From a bacterium (GTDB taxonomy: Bacteria > Bacillota > Clostridia > Oscillospirales > Ruminococcaceae): DNA of 64,000 nt. A program made the position numbers and the translations under genes. This document shows positions 8,487 to 16,365 of this stretch, piece after piece. The first letter of the stretch is position 1. Each line of letters opens with the position of its first letter. The notes beneath the pieces are model-generated. The model was not told where the DNA came from, made no database searches, and saw only the letters and a program-made list of their open reading frames with translations. The stretch is from contig SFVK01000014.1 of the NCBI GenBank assembly GCA_004561545.1, positions 1 to 64,000 on the forward strand. Direction: 5' to 3'.

Positions 8487-9430
8487 GCGCGGCCGCCGTG
8501 GGGCGCTACGCCCCCAGCCCCAGCGGGCGGATGCACCTGGGCAACCTTTGCTGCTGCCTGCTGGCCTGGCTTTCGGCCAAGTCCAAAGGCGGCCGGGTGG
8601 TGCTGCGCATCGAGGATCTGGACGCGCAGCGGTGCCCCCGGTCCTTTGCGGATCTGCTGGAATCCGACCTGGCCTGGCTGGGGCTTTCGGCGGACGAGGG
8701 CGGCAGCCGGGGCGGGCCGGCCGGTCCCTATTACCAGAGTGAGCGCAGCGAGCTCTATCTGCGGTATTATCAAATTCTGGCGCGGCGGGGCCTGGTCTAT
8801 CCCTGTTTTTGCAGCCGCAGCCAGCTCCACGCCGCCGACGCGCCCCACCGCGCGGACGGGCAGGTGGTCTATGCCGGCACCTGCCGCGGGCTGAGCCCCG
8901 GGGAGATTGCCGCCCGGCGCAAGACCCGCGCCCCCGCCTGGCGGGTGCGGGTGCCTGACGAGGAGATCGCCTTCACCGACGGCCACATGGGCCTTTATCG
9001 GGAGAATCTGGCCCGCGACTGCGGCGACTTCTATCTGCGGCGGGCGGACGGCGTGTTCGCCTACCAGCTGGCCGTGGTGGTGGATGACGCCCTGATGGGC
9101 GTGACCGAGGTGGTGCGGGGGGCCGACCTGCTTTCCAGCACGCCGCGCCAGCTCTGGCTTTACCGGGAGCTGGGCCTGCCCGCGCCGCAGTTTTTCCATA
9201 TGCCGCTGCTTCTGGCCCCCGACGGCCGCCGCCTGTCCAAGCGGGACGGGGACGAAAGTCTGGAGCATTTGCAGCAGCGCTACACCCCCGAGCAGATCAT
9301 CGGCCGTCTGGCGTATGTCTGCGGGCTGCAAAAGGCCCCCGACCCCCGCACCCCCGCCGAGCTGGCGGACCGCTTTGCCTGGGAGCTTGTGCCACAAACC
9401 GACATTGTTCTGCCCGAGGGGCTGTTTTAA
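8483..9430 (+). CDS. gluQ: Glutamyl-Q tRNA(Asp) synthetase
   Basis: 315 residues, the size of GluQRS and much shorter than a full GltX because the anticodon-binding domain is missing. The class I signature is HLGN in YAPSPSGRMHLGN and the KMSKS-equivalent is LSKRD near residue 253. The zinc site typical of GluQRS is present as YPCFCS followed by YAGTC. The enzyme attaches glutamate to queuosine at position 34 of tRNA(Asp). It is translationally coupled to the upstream aminopeptidase (ATGA overlap). A true glutamyl-tRNA synthetase is excluded by length. Confidence 0.88.
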   Translation: MSAAAVGRYAPSPSGRMHLGNLCCCLLAWLSAKSKGGRVVLRIEDLDAQRCPRSFADLLESDLAWLGLSADEGGSRGGPAGPYYQSERSELYLRYYQILARRGLVYPCFCSRSQLHAADAPHRADGQVVYAGTCRGLSPGEIAARRKTRAPAWRVRVPDEEIAFTDGHMGLYRENLARDCGDFYLRRADGVFAYQLAVVVDDALMGVTEVVRGADLLSSTPRQLWLYRELGLPAPQFFHMPLLLAPDGRRLSKRDGDESLEHLQQRYTPEQIIGRLAYVCGLQKAPDPRTPAELADRFAWELVPQTDIVLPEGLF

Positions 9431-9470
9431 TCATGATGAACGCCTTTTTACCCCTGACCTGGAGGAACCC

Positions 9471-11525
9471 ATGGATACTTTTGAGCAACCCGAAATCCTG
9501 AAAAAACGTCTGGGCGTCAGCCTGCTGTGTACCGTGCCGCTGGCCGTGCTGGCCTGGCTGCTGCCGGTCAACCGGATTCTCGGCGCCTCGGCGCCGCTGT
9601 CGCTGGCCTACGCGGCGGTTCAGGGGGCGCTGACGGTGCCGGTCTGCGTGGTCAGCCGCCCGGTTTTCCGCCGCAGTCTGGACGCGCTGCGCAGCGAACA
9701 TCCCGGCGCTGCGGCCCAGGACGCGCTGGCCGCCCTGGCCACGGTGGTCTGCCTGATTTACAGCGTCTATCGCTTTGGCCAGGTGGCGGGATGCTTTCTT
9801 ATGGGCTTTGATGAGGAGCTTCTGATGCAGGCCCGCGCCTCCCTCTTTTTCGCCCCTGCGGCCTGCATTCTGACCTGCAACAGCGCCGCCAGCCTGGCCG
9901 GTGCCCTGCTGTGGCAGCGCGCCGCCGCCCCGGCCGCAGCGCTGCAAGCCGCCCTGCCAAACTCCGCCTGTGTGCTGCGGGACCGCAACCCCTGCACGGT
10001 CAGCGCCGATGCGGTGCGGGAGGGGGACATTGTTCTGCTGCGCCCCGGCGACGTTCTGCCCGCCGACGGCGTGGTGCTGGAAGGCCAGTCGGCGGTGGAG
10101 GAATCGCTGCTGACGGGCGATCCCACCCCGGTGGACAAGCACAAGGGCTGCACCGTCTTTGCCGGGACCCGCAACGGGGACAGCGCCCTGATCTGCCGCG
10201 CCACCCACACTGGGAGCGACACCGCGCTGGCCCACATCTGCGCCGCCGCACGCGGCACCGCCGGAACCCCGGTTCCCCTGGCCCGCCAGGCCGAACGGCT
10301 GTTCAGCCTGTGTGTTCCGGCGCTGGCCGGGCTGGCGGTGGTGGTTCTGGTGGTCTGGCTGCTGCTGGGCCTTCCCTTTGATGCCGCGCTGGGCCGCGCC
10401 GTCGCCGTGCTGGCGGCGGGATGCCCGCTGGCCGCCCTGACAGCCGGGCCTGCCGCGCTGCTGGCCTGCAGCATGGCGGGGTTGAAGCAGGGCATTCTGT
10501 TCCGCTCCGGCGGCGGGGTGGAGGCCGCCGCCAACGCCAAAACCGTTCTGCTGCAAAAGAGCGGCACCATCACCACCGACCGGCCCGAGGTTGTGGAGCT
10601 GGTCGGCACCCGCAACGTGCCCGCCCGGTTCCTGCTGGGCATGGCCGCCGGGCTGGAAAGCCAGAGCGATGACCCCATGGCCCAGGCCGTCATGCGCCGC
10701 GCCCTGGCCGACAAAATCAAGCTGAGCGCCGTGCAGAACGTCACCGCCGTGCCCGGCCAGGGGCTGTGCGGCAAGTTTGCCGGCAAAACCATTGCAGGCG
10801 GCAGCGAGGCGTTCATCGCCGCCCACTGTGAGCTGACCCCGGACCTGAAGGAGGCGGGCGACCGCCTGGCCGCCGAGGGCATCACGCCGCTGTATTTCTC
10901 GCTGGACGGCCACGCCGCCGGCCTGATCGGCATTTCCGAGATGGTCAAAAAGAGCAGCCGCGAGGCGGTGCAGGCCATGCAAGCGCTGGGCCTTGAGGTG
11001 GTGCTGCTCACCGCCGACCCCGCCGCGACGGCCTGCCGCACCGGCAGTCTGGTGGGGCTGGACGAGGCCCATGTGGTTTCCGGCCTGACGCCCCAGACCT
11101 TCGCGGACGAGGTCCGCAGCCGCCGGGCCGCGCTGGTGGCCGGCCCTGCCGACGCCGGGGCTTTGGCGGACGCCGTGCCCGGCATTGCCATTGGCACCCA
11201 CGGCCGCCCGGTGGACTGCGCCCCGGTGCAGCTGGTCCACGGCGATCTGGCCTGCGTGCCGGGGGCGGTCAAGCTGGCCCGGCGCACCACCGCCCGCCTG
11301 CGTCGCGCGCTGACCGGCGTGACGGTCTATCACATTGCCGCGCTGCTGCTGGCCGTCGGGGTGCTGGCGCCCTTTGGCGTGGTACTGCCCCCTGCGGCTG
11401 CGGCCCTTGCCTCCGCCCTGGCTGCAGTGGTGACGCTGGCGGCGCTGCTGCGCCCTGAGCCGGACGTCCCGGCCCCCGCCCCCGCGCCGGAGGAGTCCGC
11501 CCCCCAAACGGAGGCCAGCGCATGA
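9471..11525 (+). CDS. Catalytically degenerate P1B-type (heavy-metal) P-type ATPase homologue
   Basis: 684 residues from ATG 9471 (GGAGGAACCC in front), full length for a P1B ATPase without an N-terminal metal domain. The fold is recognisable but each catalytic motif is changed: the actuator TGE is TGD (residues 215-217), the membrane CPC/CPx is CPL (318-320), the phosphorylated DKTGT is QKSGT with Gln362 in place of the Asp, the nucleotide-domain HP is DP (401-402), TGDN is TADP (514-517), and GDGxND is replaced by AGPADAG (557-563). It cannot form the aspartyl-phosphate intermediate. The frame is nevertheless open and the membrane helices are intact, so it looks like a maintained pseudoenzyme, perhaps a metal-binding, regulatory or scaffold protein. 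The active homologue at 17794-20328 keeps all motifs. Coupled to acylphosphatase by ATGA. Confidence 0.85.
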   Translation: MDTFEQPEILKKRLGVSLLCTVPLAVLAWLLPVNRILGASAPLSLAYAAVQGALTVPVCVVSRPVFRRSLDALRSEHPGAAAQDALAALATVVCLIYSVYRFGQVAGCFLMGFDEELLMQARASLFFAPAACILTCNSAASLAGALLWQRAAAPAAALQAALPNSACVLRDRNPCTVSADAVREGDIVLLRPGDVLPADGVVLEGQSAVEESLLTGDPTPVDKHKGCTVFAGTRNGDSALICRATHTGSDTALAHICAAARGTAGTPVPLARQAERLFSLCVPALAGLAVVVLVVWLLLGLPFDAALGRAVAVLAAGCPLAALTAGPAALLACSMAGLKQGILFRSGGGVEAAANAKTVLLQKSGTITTDRPEVVELVGTRNVPARFLLGMAAGLESQSDDPMAQAVMRRALADKIKLSAVQNVTAVPGQGLCGKFAGKTIAGGSEAFIAAHCELTPDLKEAGDRLAAEGITPLYFSLDGHAAGLIGISEMVKKSSREAVQAMQALGLEVVLLTADPAATACRTGSLVGLDEAHVVSGLTPQTFADEVRSRRAALVAGPADAGALADAVPGIAIGTHGRPVDCAPVQLVHGDLACVPGAVKLARRTTARLRRALTGVTVYHIAALLLAVGVLAPFGVVLPPAAAALASALAAVVTLAALLRPEPDVPAPAPAPEESAPQTEASA

Positions 11526-11806
11526 GCGCCCCGCTGGAGCGCCGCCGGTGGCATTTTACCGGCACGGTGCAGGGGGTGGGGTTCCGCTACCGGGCCCAGT
11601 ACGCCGCCCAGATGCTGGATCTGACCGGCTGGGTGGCCAACAACTGGGACGGCTCGGTGGACCTGGAAGCCCAGGGCGCCCCGGAAAATCTAGACCGGCT
11701 GGTTCCCACCATCACCAAAACCAGCCGCTGGATTTCCATCGAGTCCTTCCGCTGCGTCAAAATCGCGGTGGTGGCGTCCGAGCACGGCTTCCGGGTGCGG
11801 GGGTAG
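11522..11806 (+). CDS. acyP: Acylphosphatase
   Basis: 94 residues, typical for the family. The signature GTVQGVGFRYRA contains the phosphate loop and catalytic Arg (about residue 22), and GWVANNWDGSVDLEAQG contains the catalytic Asn (about residue 40). It hydrolyses carboxyl-phosphate bonds such as acetyl phosphate, 1,3-bisphosphoglycerate and, in eukaryotes, the aspartyl phosphate of P-type ATPases. The start overlaps the end of the degenerate P-type ATPase gene by four bases, so the two are translated together. An intrinsic terminator follows at 11841. Confidence 0.9.
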   Translation: MSAPLERRRWHFTGTVQGVGFRYRAQYAAQMLDLTGWVANNWDGSVDLEAQGAPENLDRLVPTITKTSRWISIESFRCVKIAVVASEHGFRVRG

Positions 11807-11840
11807 GTCCCGCGCCCGGCGGCATCCTGACAAGGGTTCA

Positions 11841-11875
11841 AAAAAACGCCTGCGCACACGCGTGCAGGCGTTTTT
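11841..11875. terminator. Bidirectional terminator between acylphosphatase and pxpA
   Basis: AACGCCTGC and GCAGGCGTT arms (longer with CGC/GCG pairs) around CACA, flanked by six A and five T. It serves the two convergent operons. Two further small perfect hairpins lie at 11894-11913 (CTCTTTTG arm) and 11961-11980 (ATGTCCGC arm). Confidence 0.8.
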
Positions 11876-12001
11876 GATTGCGGCGTGGCGTTGCTCTTTT
11901 GTGACCAAAAGAGGTTTCTTGAAAGACTTAGAGACAAGATTCCGTCATCGCCTGCCATCCATGTCCGCCTCAGCGGACATTTCATGATAAAGGGCGGCGG
12001 T

Positions 12002-12757
12002 TCAGAACGGGGTCAGTTCAACACCGGATGCTTTCAGGGCGGCGCTGATTTTGCGCACGAAGGCGAGGGCTTTGGGGCCGTCGCCGTGGACGCAGACGGA
12101 ATCGGCCCGGATGGCGATGTCGGTTCCGTCGCTGGCCTTGACCTTGCCCTCCTTCACCATGCGGATGACCCGGGCAATGGCCTCGTCCTCATCCTCAATC
12201 ATGGCGCCGGGGGTTCCCCGGGGCACCAGGCTGCCGTCCGGGCGGTACCCCCGGTCCGCAAAGACCTCGCTGGCCACCGGCAGGCCGATGGCCTGTGCCG
12301 CGCGGACCATCTCGCTGCCCGACAGCGCCAGCAGCACCGCGCCGGGCGCGGCGCTCTGCACGGCCCGGGCGATGGCGTCCGCCAGTTCCCTGTCCCTGCC
12401 CGCCATATTATACAGTGCCCCGTGTGGCTTGACGTGGTGCAGGGGCACCCCCGCCGCGTCGCAGAAGGCCTTCAGCGCCCCCACCTGATAGGTCACAAAA
12501 GCCCCGGCCTCGGCGGGGCTGATTTTCATGACGCGCCGCCCGAACCCCTGAAGATCCGGCAGGCCGGGATGGGCCCCCACCGCCGCGCCCGACGCCTTGC
12601 ACAGCGCCACGGTGCGCTCCATCACCACCGCGTCGCCGGCATGGAACCCGCAGGCCACATTGGCGGAGGTCACATAGGGGATCACCTGGGCGTCCATGCC
12701 GATGGTATAGGCGCCAAAGCTCTCCCCCAGGTCACAGTTCAGATCAATGGAAGGCAT
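12002..12757 (-). CDS. pxpA: 5-oxoprolinase subunit A (LamB/YcsF family)
   Basis: 251 residues. The family N-terminus is clear: IDLNCDLGESFG, then SANVACGFHAGDA and VGAHPGLPDLQGFGRR. Further conserved blocks are VKPHGALYNM near residue 115 and EVFADRGYRPDGSLVPR near 165. PxpA acts with PxpB and PxpC in ATP-dependent ring opening of 5-oxoproline to glutamate. It is the last gene of the six-gene operon; 15 bp separates it from the YcsI-like gene. Confidence 0.92.
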   Translation of the reverse strand: MPSIDLNCDLGESFGAYTIGMDAQVIPYVTSANVACGFHAGDAVVMERTVALCKASGAAVGAHPGLPDLQGFGRRVMKISPAEAGAFVTYQVGALKAFCDAAGVPLHHVKPHGALYNMAGRDRELADAIARAVQSAAPGAVLLALSGSEMVRAAQAIGLPVASEVFADRGYRPDGSLVPRGTPGAMIEDEDEAIARVIRMVKEGKVKASDGTDIAIRADSVCVHGDGPKALAFVRKISAALKASGVELTPF

Positions 12758-12772
12758 CTTGCTTTTCCTCCC

Positions 12773-13564
12773 TCAGTATTTCAGTTGCACATTTTTCACA
12801 TCGGTCAGGAACATATGCCCCGGCGCGTGGGTGATGCAGAACTCCGGTTTGGAGTGCATGACCACCGCCTGGGGCGTCACGCCGCAGGGCCAGAACACCG
12901 GCACCTCGCCGGGACGGATGGTCACCGGGTCGCCGTAATCCGGGTGGGCCAGGTCCCGGATGCCGATGGCCTCCGGCGCGCCGATCTGCACCGGCATACC
13001 GTGAACCCGGGGCATCCCCGCCGTGATGGCCACCGCCATGGGCACCAGCGCATGGGGAATGGGCCGCATACTCACCACCATGTTGCCGGAAAACACCCCC
13101 GCCGGGGTGCAGGCAATACTGGTGTTGTACATGGGCACATTGACGCCCTCCTCAATCTGGCGCACCGGCACCCCGGCCTCCAGAAGCTCGGACTCAAAGG
13201 AGAAGCTGCACCCGATCAGGAAGCTGACCAGATCGCCGCGCTGCTCAAAAAATTTTGTCACATCGGTGTATTCCCCTGTCAGCTCCCCGTGTTCATAGAC
13301 GCGGTAGCGGGGGATGTCGGTTGCGATGTCGCTGCCCCTGCCGAACGCAGCAAAGGTGCGCTCCCCGGCGTCGGCCACCTCCAGCAGGGGGCAGGCCTTG
13401 GGGTTGCGCTGGCAGAAGAGCAGAAAGTCCCAGGCCAGCGCCCTGGGCAGCACCACCAGATTGCCCTGGGCATAGCCGCTGCACATCCCTGTGGTGGGGC
13501 CGGTGATTTCGCCCTTTCGGATCAGCGCCCGCACATCGGCGGGCGCCATCTGCGAATAGTCCAT
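12773..13564 (-). CDS. ycsI: YcsI/DUF1445 family protein, D-glutamate cyclase-type
   Basis: 263 residues covering one DUF1445 domain: ALIRKGEITGPTTGMCSGYAQGNLVVLP at the N-terminus, GCSFSFESEL near residue 115, and a C-terminal GVTPQAVVMHSKPEFCITHAPGHMF. In vertebrate mitochondria DUF1445 is fused to DUF4392 in DGLUCY, which cyclises D-glutamate to 5-oxo-D-proline; bacterial YcsI clusters with kipI/kipA (pxpB/C). Here both halves occur as separate genes in one operon. The ATG overlaps the pxpC stop by one base. Older databases call it a putative hydro-lyase. Confidence 0.87.
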   Translation of the reverse strand: MDYSQMAPADVRALIRKGEITGPTTGMCSGYAQGNLVVLPRALAWDFLLFCQRNPKACPLLEVADAGERTFAAFGRGSDIATDIPRYRVYEHGELTGEYTDVTKFFEQRGDLVSFLIGCSFSFESELLEAGVPVRQIEEGVNVPMYNTSIACTPAGVFSGNMVVSMRPIPHALVPMAVAITAGMPRVHGMPVQIGAPEAIGIRDLAHPDYGDPVTIRPGEVPVFWPCGVTPQAVVMHSKPEFCITHAPGHMFLTDVKNVQLKY

Positions 13565-14565
13565 TATCTCATCCTCTCTCTGATCTGCTCCAGCCGGGCG
13601 GCCTGCTGACGGGCGGCGGCGACGGCCTGGGCGGCGGTCACAAAGGTGAAGGCCAGCGCCTGGCCGGGCCGCAGCTGGGCCAGGCTGGGCAGGTCCGCCC
13701 CGATCACGGTGGCAATCTTGGCGTAGCCGCCGGTGGTCTGATGGTCGGCCAGCATCACGATGGGCTGGCCGTTGGCCGAAACCTGCACCGACCCCGCCAC
13801 AATCCCGTCCGAGATGATATCCGCCCCCCGCACCGTCCCGATGACGGCGCCGCGCAGCTTGCAGGCCATGCGGTCACAGTCCGGCGTGAGGGTATAGGTG
13901 GTTTCGGTAAAGGTGCGCAGCCCTTCCGGCGTGAAGGCCCGGGTCTGCGGACCGGCCACGGCGCGGAAGAGCGGGGTTTTCTGCCCGGCACAGAACCGCC
14001 AGGGCCGGGCAGGTGCCCGGGCTGCCGGGTCGCCCAGCGGCCGGTCCGCGCCGTGGGCTTTGATGCTCTGCCAGCGCGCGCGGGCCGCAGCGCCGTCCGC
14101 CCCCACGGGCAGGATGTCCCCGGCGCGCAGCGCACGGCCCTCCAGCCCGCCCAGGCGGCACTTGAGGTCGGTGGAGCGGCTGCCCATCACCGGCGGGGTA
14201 TCGATGCCGCCAAAAACGGCCAGATAGCCCCGCAGCCCGGTGCGGGCGGCTGCCAGCCGGAGCGTGCTGCCCGCCGGGGCAAAGACCGGCGCAAAGCAGG
14301 GCACCGGCCGCTCGTCCAGCAGCGGCTGCAGTTCCGCCCCCGCCAGCGCAAAGACGGCGTCCTCCTCAAAGCGGAAGGTCCCGCCGCGCAGCGTCATTTC
14401 CAGCACGGCAAGGCCGGCGTCCCCGTTGCCCGCCAGCAGGTTGGCCACCCGCAGGGCGTAGCCGTCGCAGGCGCCGCAGGTGCGGAACCCCCGGGCGGCA
14501 TAGCCGGCGCGCCCGGCGTCCTGCACGGTGGTCAGGGGACCGGCTTCCAACACAGCGATGCTCAT
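13564..14565 (-). CDS. pxpC: 5-oxoprolinase subunit C (KipA-like, biotin-dependent carboxyltransferase family)
   Basis: 333 residues. The PxpC/KipA signatures are visible: an N-terminal LEAGPLTTVQDAGRAGYAARG, VANLLAGNGDAGLAVLEMTLRGG near residue 42, LRGYLAVFGGID near 117, and a C-terminal DHQTTGGYAKIATVIGADLP. The protein pairs with PxpB as the B/C complex of 5-oxoprolinase. Start overlaps the pxpB stop (ATGA at 14565-14562), and its stop overlaps the ycsI start by one base. Confidence 0.9.
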   Translation of the reverse strand: MSIAVLEAGPLTTVQDAGRAGYAARGFRTCGACDGYALRVANLLAGNGDAGLAVLEMTLRGGTFRFEEDAVFALAGAELQPLLDERPVPCFAPVFAPAGSTLRLAAARTGLRGYLAVFGGIDTPPVMGSRSTDLKCRLGGLEGRALRAGDILPVGADGAAARARWQSIKAHGADRPLGDPAARAPARPWRFCAGQKTPLFRAVAGPQTRAFTPEGLRTFTETTYTLTPDCDRMACKLRGAVIGTVRGADIISDGIVAGSVQVSANGQPIVMLADHQTTGGYAKIATVIGADLPSLAQLRPGQALAFTFVTAAQAVAAARQQAARLEQIRERMR

Positions 14566-15269
14566 ACCCCGCCCCCCTGACGCGCCTCAATGACCCGGAA
14601 TTGTTCCGGCGTGATGGGCACAAACCGGATGCGGTCCCCTGCGGCGTAGGGCAGCTGCCCGCCGGACGCGGGGGTAAAGAGCCGCAGCGGGGTGCGGCCG
14701 ATGAGCTGCCATCCGCCGGGGGAATCCAGCGGATAGATGCCGGTCTGTTCCCCGCCGATGCCCACAGACCCCGCCGGAATGCGGGTGCGGGGCGTTTGCA
14801 GCCGGGGGCAGAACAGCCGCTCATCCAGCCCGCCCAGATAGGGGAACCCCGGCAAAAATCCCAGCATGAAAATGCGGTAATCCCGCCCGCAGTGGGCCGC
14901 GATGACCTGCTGCTCGGTCATGCCGGCGTGCCGGGCCACAAAGGCCAGGTCGGGGCCATACGCCCCGCCGTAGCACACCGGCACCTCCACCAGGCGGCCC
15001 GCCGCAGCGGGGTTCTGCGCCCGGGTCAGCTCCCCGGCCAGCCTTTGCAGGGCGGGGGTCAGGGTATCGGGGTCGGTTTGCAGCGGGTCATAGCAGACCA
15101 GCAGCGCCGCGTAGGTGGGCACCGTCTCGGTCACGCCGGGCAGGCGGGCGTCCTGCACCGCGCGGTCCAGCGCCATGACCCGGGCGTTGACCGCCTCGTC
15201 GATTGCGTCGCCGCAGACGGCCAGCACGCCGCAGTCCCCCACGGGGACAAATTGAATGCTGTTTTCCAT
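14562..15269 (-). CDS. pxpB: 5-oxoprolinase subunit B (KipI-like)
   Basis: 235 residues. Conserved PxpB/KipI blocks: FVPVGDCGVLAVCGD at the N-terminus, VEVPVCYGGAYGPDL near residue 94, YRIFMLGFLPGFPYLGGLDERL near 130, and RTRIPAGSVGIGGEQTGIYP followed by SPGGWQLIGRTP. In Bacillus subtilis the homologue also inhibits the sporulation kinase KinA, but the metabolic role in 5-oxoproline cleavage is the better supported one in this context. Three bases separate it from the upstream DUF4392 gene. Confidence 0.9.
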   Translation of the reverse strand: MENSIQFVPVGDCGVLAVCGDAIDEAVNARVMALDRAVQDARLPGVTETVPTYAALLVCYDPLQTDPDTLTPALQRLAGELTRAQNPAAAGRLVEVPVCYGGAYGPDLAFVARHAGMTEQQVIAAHCGRDYRIFMLGFLPGFPYLGGLDERLFCPRLQTPRTRIPAGSVGIGGEQTGIYPLDSPGGWQLIGRTPLRLFTPASGGQLPYAAGDRIRFVPITPEQFRVIEARQGGGV

Positions 15270-15272
15270 GAT

Positions 15273-16352
15273 TCAGTCCGCAGAATTCTCCTCAAAAAAA
15301 CCTTTCTCCAGCACCGGCCCGAACCAGTGGTCCGAGTTGTGGGAGAACCGCACCGCGTAAGCGGTACACTGGCGCATCAGGCTGACAATGCCCACGTTCA
15401 TGCGGGTGTCAAAGCCGTCCACGCCGGGCAGAAGCGAGCCGGTCATGTCAATCATGCCGTTGCGGGAAAGCACCCGCATGACCTCACTCTCCATCTCCTC
15501 GCGGTGGAGGATGTTCATATCCTTTTTCAGATAGGCCAGCGCCGCCATCAGGGCGTAGCAGCCCCAGTCGGAGCAGGTGGCGGTGATGATGTTGTCGGCG
15601 CAGGAGGCGGCCAGAATGCCCCCGCCGCAGCCGCACTGGCATTCACCGGGGGCAGTGAAGGGCACATATTTTTTGATGTGCGCCCCGATGGTGCCCATGC
15701 CCACCTCGTTGCCCAGGTCGCCGATGGCCACATTGGTCACGCCCCGGGCGCGCAGCTCGTTCCAGAGCACGTCGCTCTTGGCTTCCAGCGCGGTCACATC
15801 CTTGCCCACCGCGTTGTGGTAGACGCCCTTTTCGTTGCCGCCGCAGGCCTCCACCGCAATGACGGCGGCGGGAGGGATCTTGTCGGCCAGCGCTTTTGCC
15901 TGGGCGGGGGCGGCGGCCCGGTCCTTGGTAAAGGCCACAATGCCCAGGCTCAGGGGCAGCTCCATGGCGGTGTCCAGGTCCTCATAGACGTGCAGGCCCA
16001 CCACGCTGGCGCACTTTTTGAAGGCGGGCACGCTGTCCCCGGGGCAGACCAGGATGGGCTTGGCCCCAAAGGCCAGCACCAGCGCCCGGGCCAGAAGGAT
16101 GGCGCTCACCGAGCCGTCCATCTCGGGCACCTTGTGGGGCAGAAGCACAAAGCCCACCAGAATATAGACCGGGTCCCCCGGCTTGACCGCCTTGCACAGC
16201 GCCTGCGCCGCGTGCATGGCGATGGGCTCCCCGGTATAGGCCCGGCTGCCCGCGTAAAGAATGCGGCAGACACCGTATCCCCGGGGGTCCAGGCACATGA
16301 GGGCATCCAGATTTTCGCCGATGTTGCGTTTTTCCAGTTCGTCCCGGGTCAT
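15273..16352 (-). CDS. DUF4392 (glutamate cyclase domain) protein
   Basis: 359 residues from ATG 16352, preferred because AAAAGGGGG lies upstream and it is 13 bp after the transaminase stop. The protein corresponds to the second domain of vertebrate D-glutamate cyclase (DUF4392): GEPIAMHAAQALCKAVKPGDPVYILVG near residue 40, EACGGNEKGVYHNAVG near 180, GDLGNEVGMGTI near 223, and the cysteine-rich GECQCGCGGGILA near 245. It would help convert D-glutamate to 5-oxoproline. As a free-standing gene beside ycsI it makes the split version of the eukaryotic fusion. Confidence 0.82.
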   Translation of the reverse strand: MTRDELEKRNIGENLDALMCLDPRGYGVCRILYAGSRAYTGEPIAMHAAQALCKAVKPGDPVYILVGFVLLPHKVPEMDGSVSAILLARALVLAFGAKPILVCPGDSVPAFKKCASVVGLHVYEDLDTAMELPLSLGIVAFTKDRAAAPAQAKALADKIPPAAVIAVEACGGNEKGVYHNAVGKDVTALEAKSDVLWNELRARGVTNVAIGDLGNEVGMGTIGAHIKKYVPFTAPGECQCGCGGGILAASCADNIITATCSDWGCYALMAALAYLKKDMNILHREEMESEVMRVLSRNGMIDMTGSLLPGVDGFDTRMNVGIVSLMRQCTAYAVRFSHNSDHWFGPVLEKGFFEENSAD

Positions 16353-16365
16353 AACGCGCCCCCTT

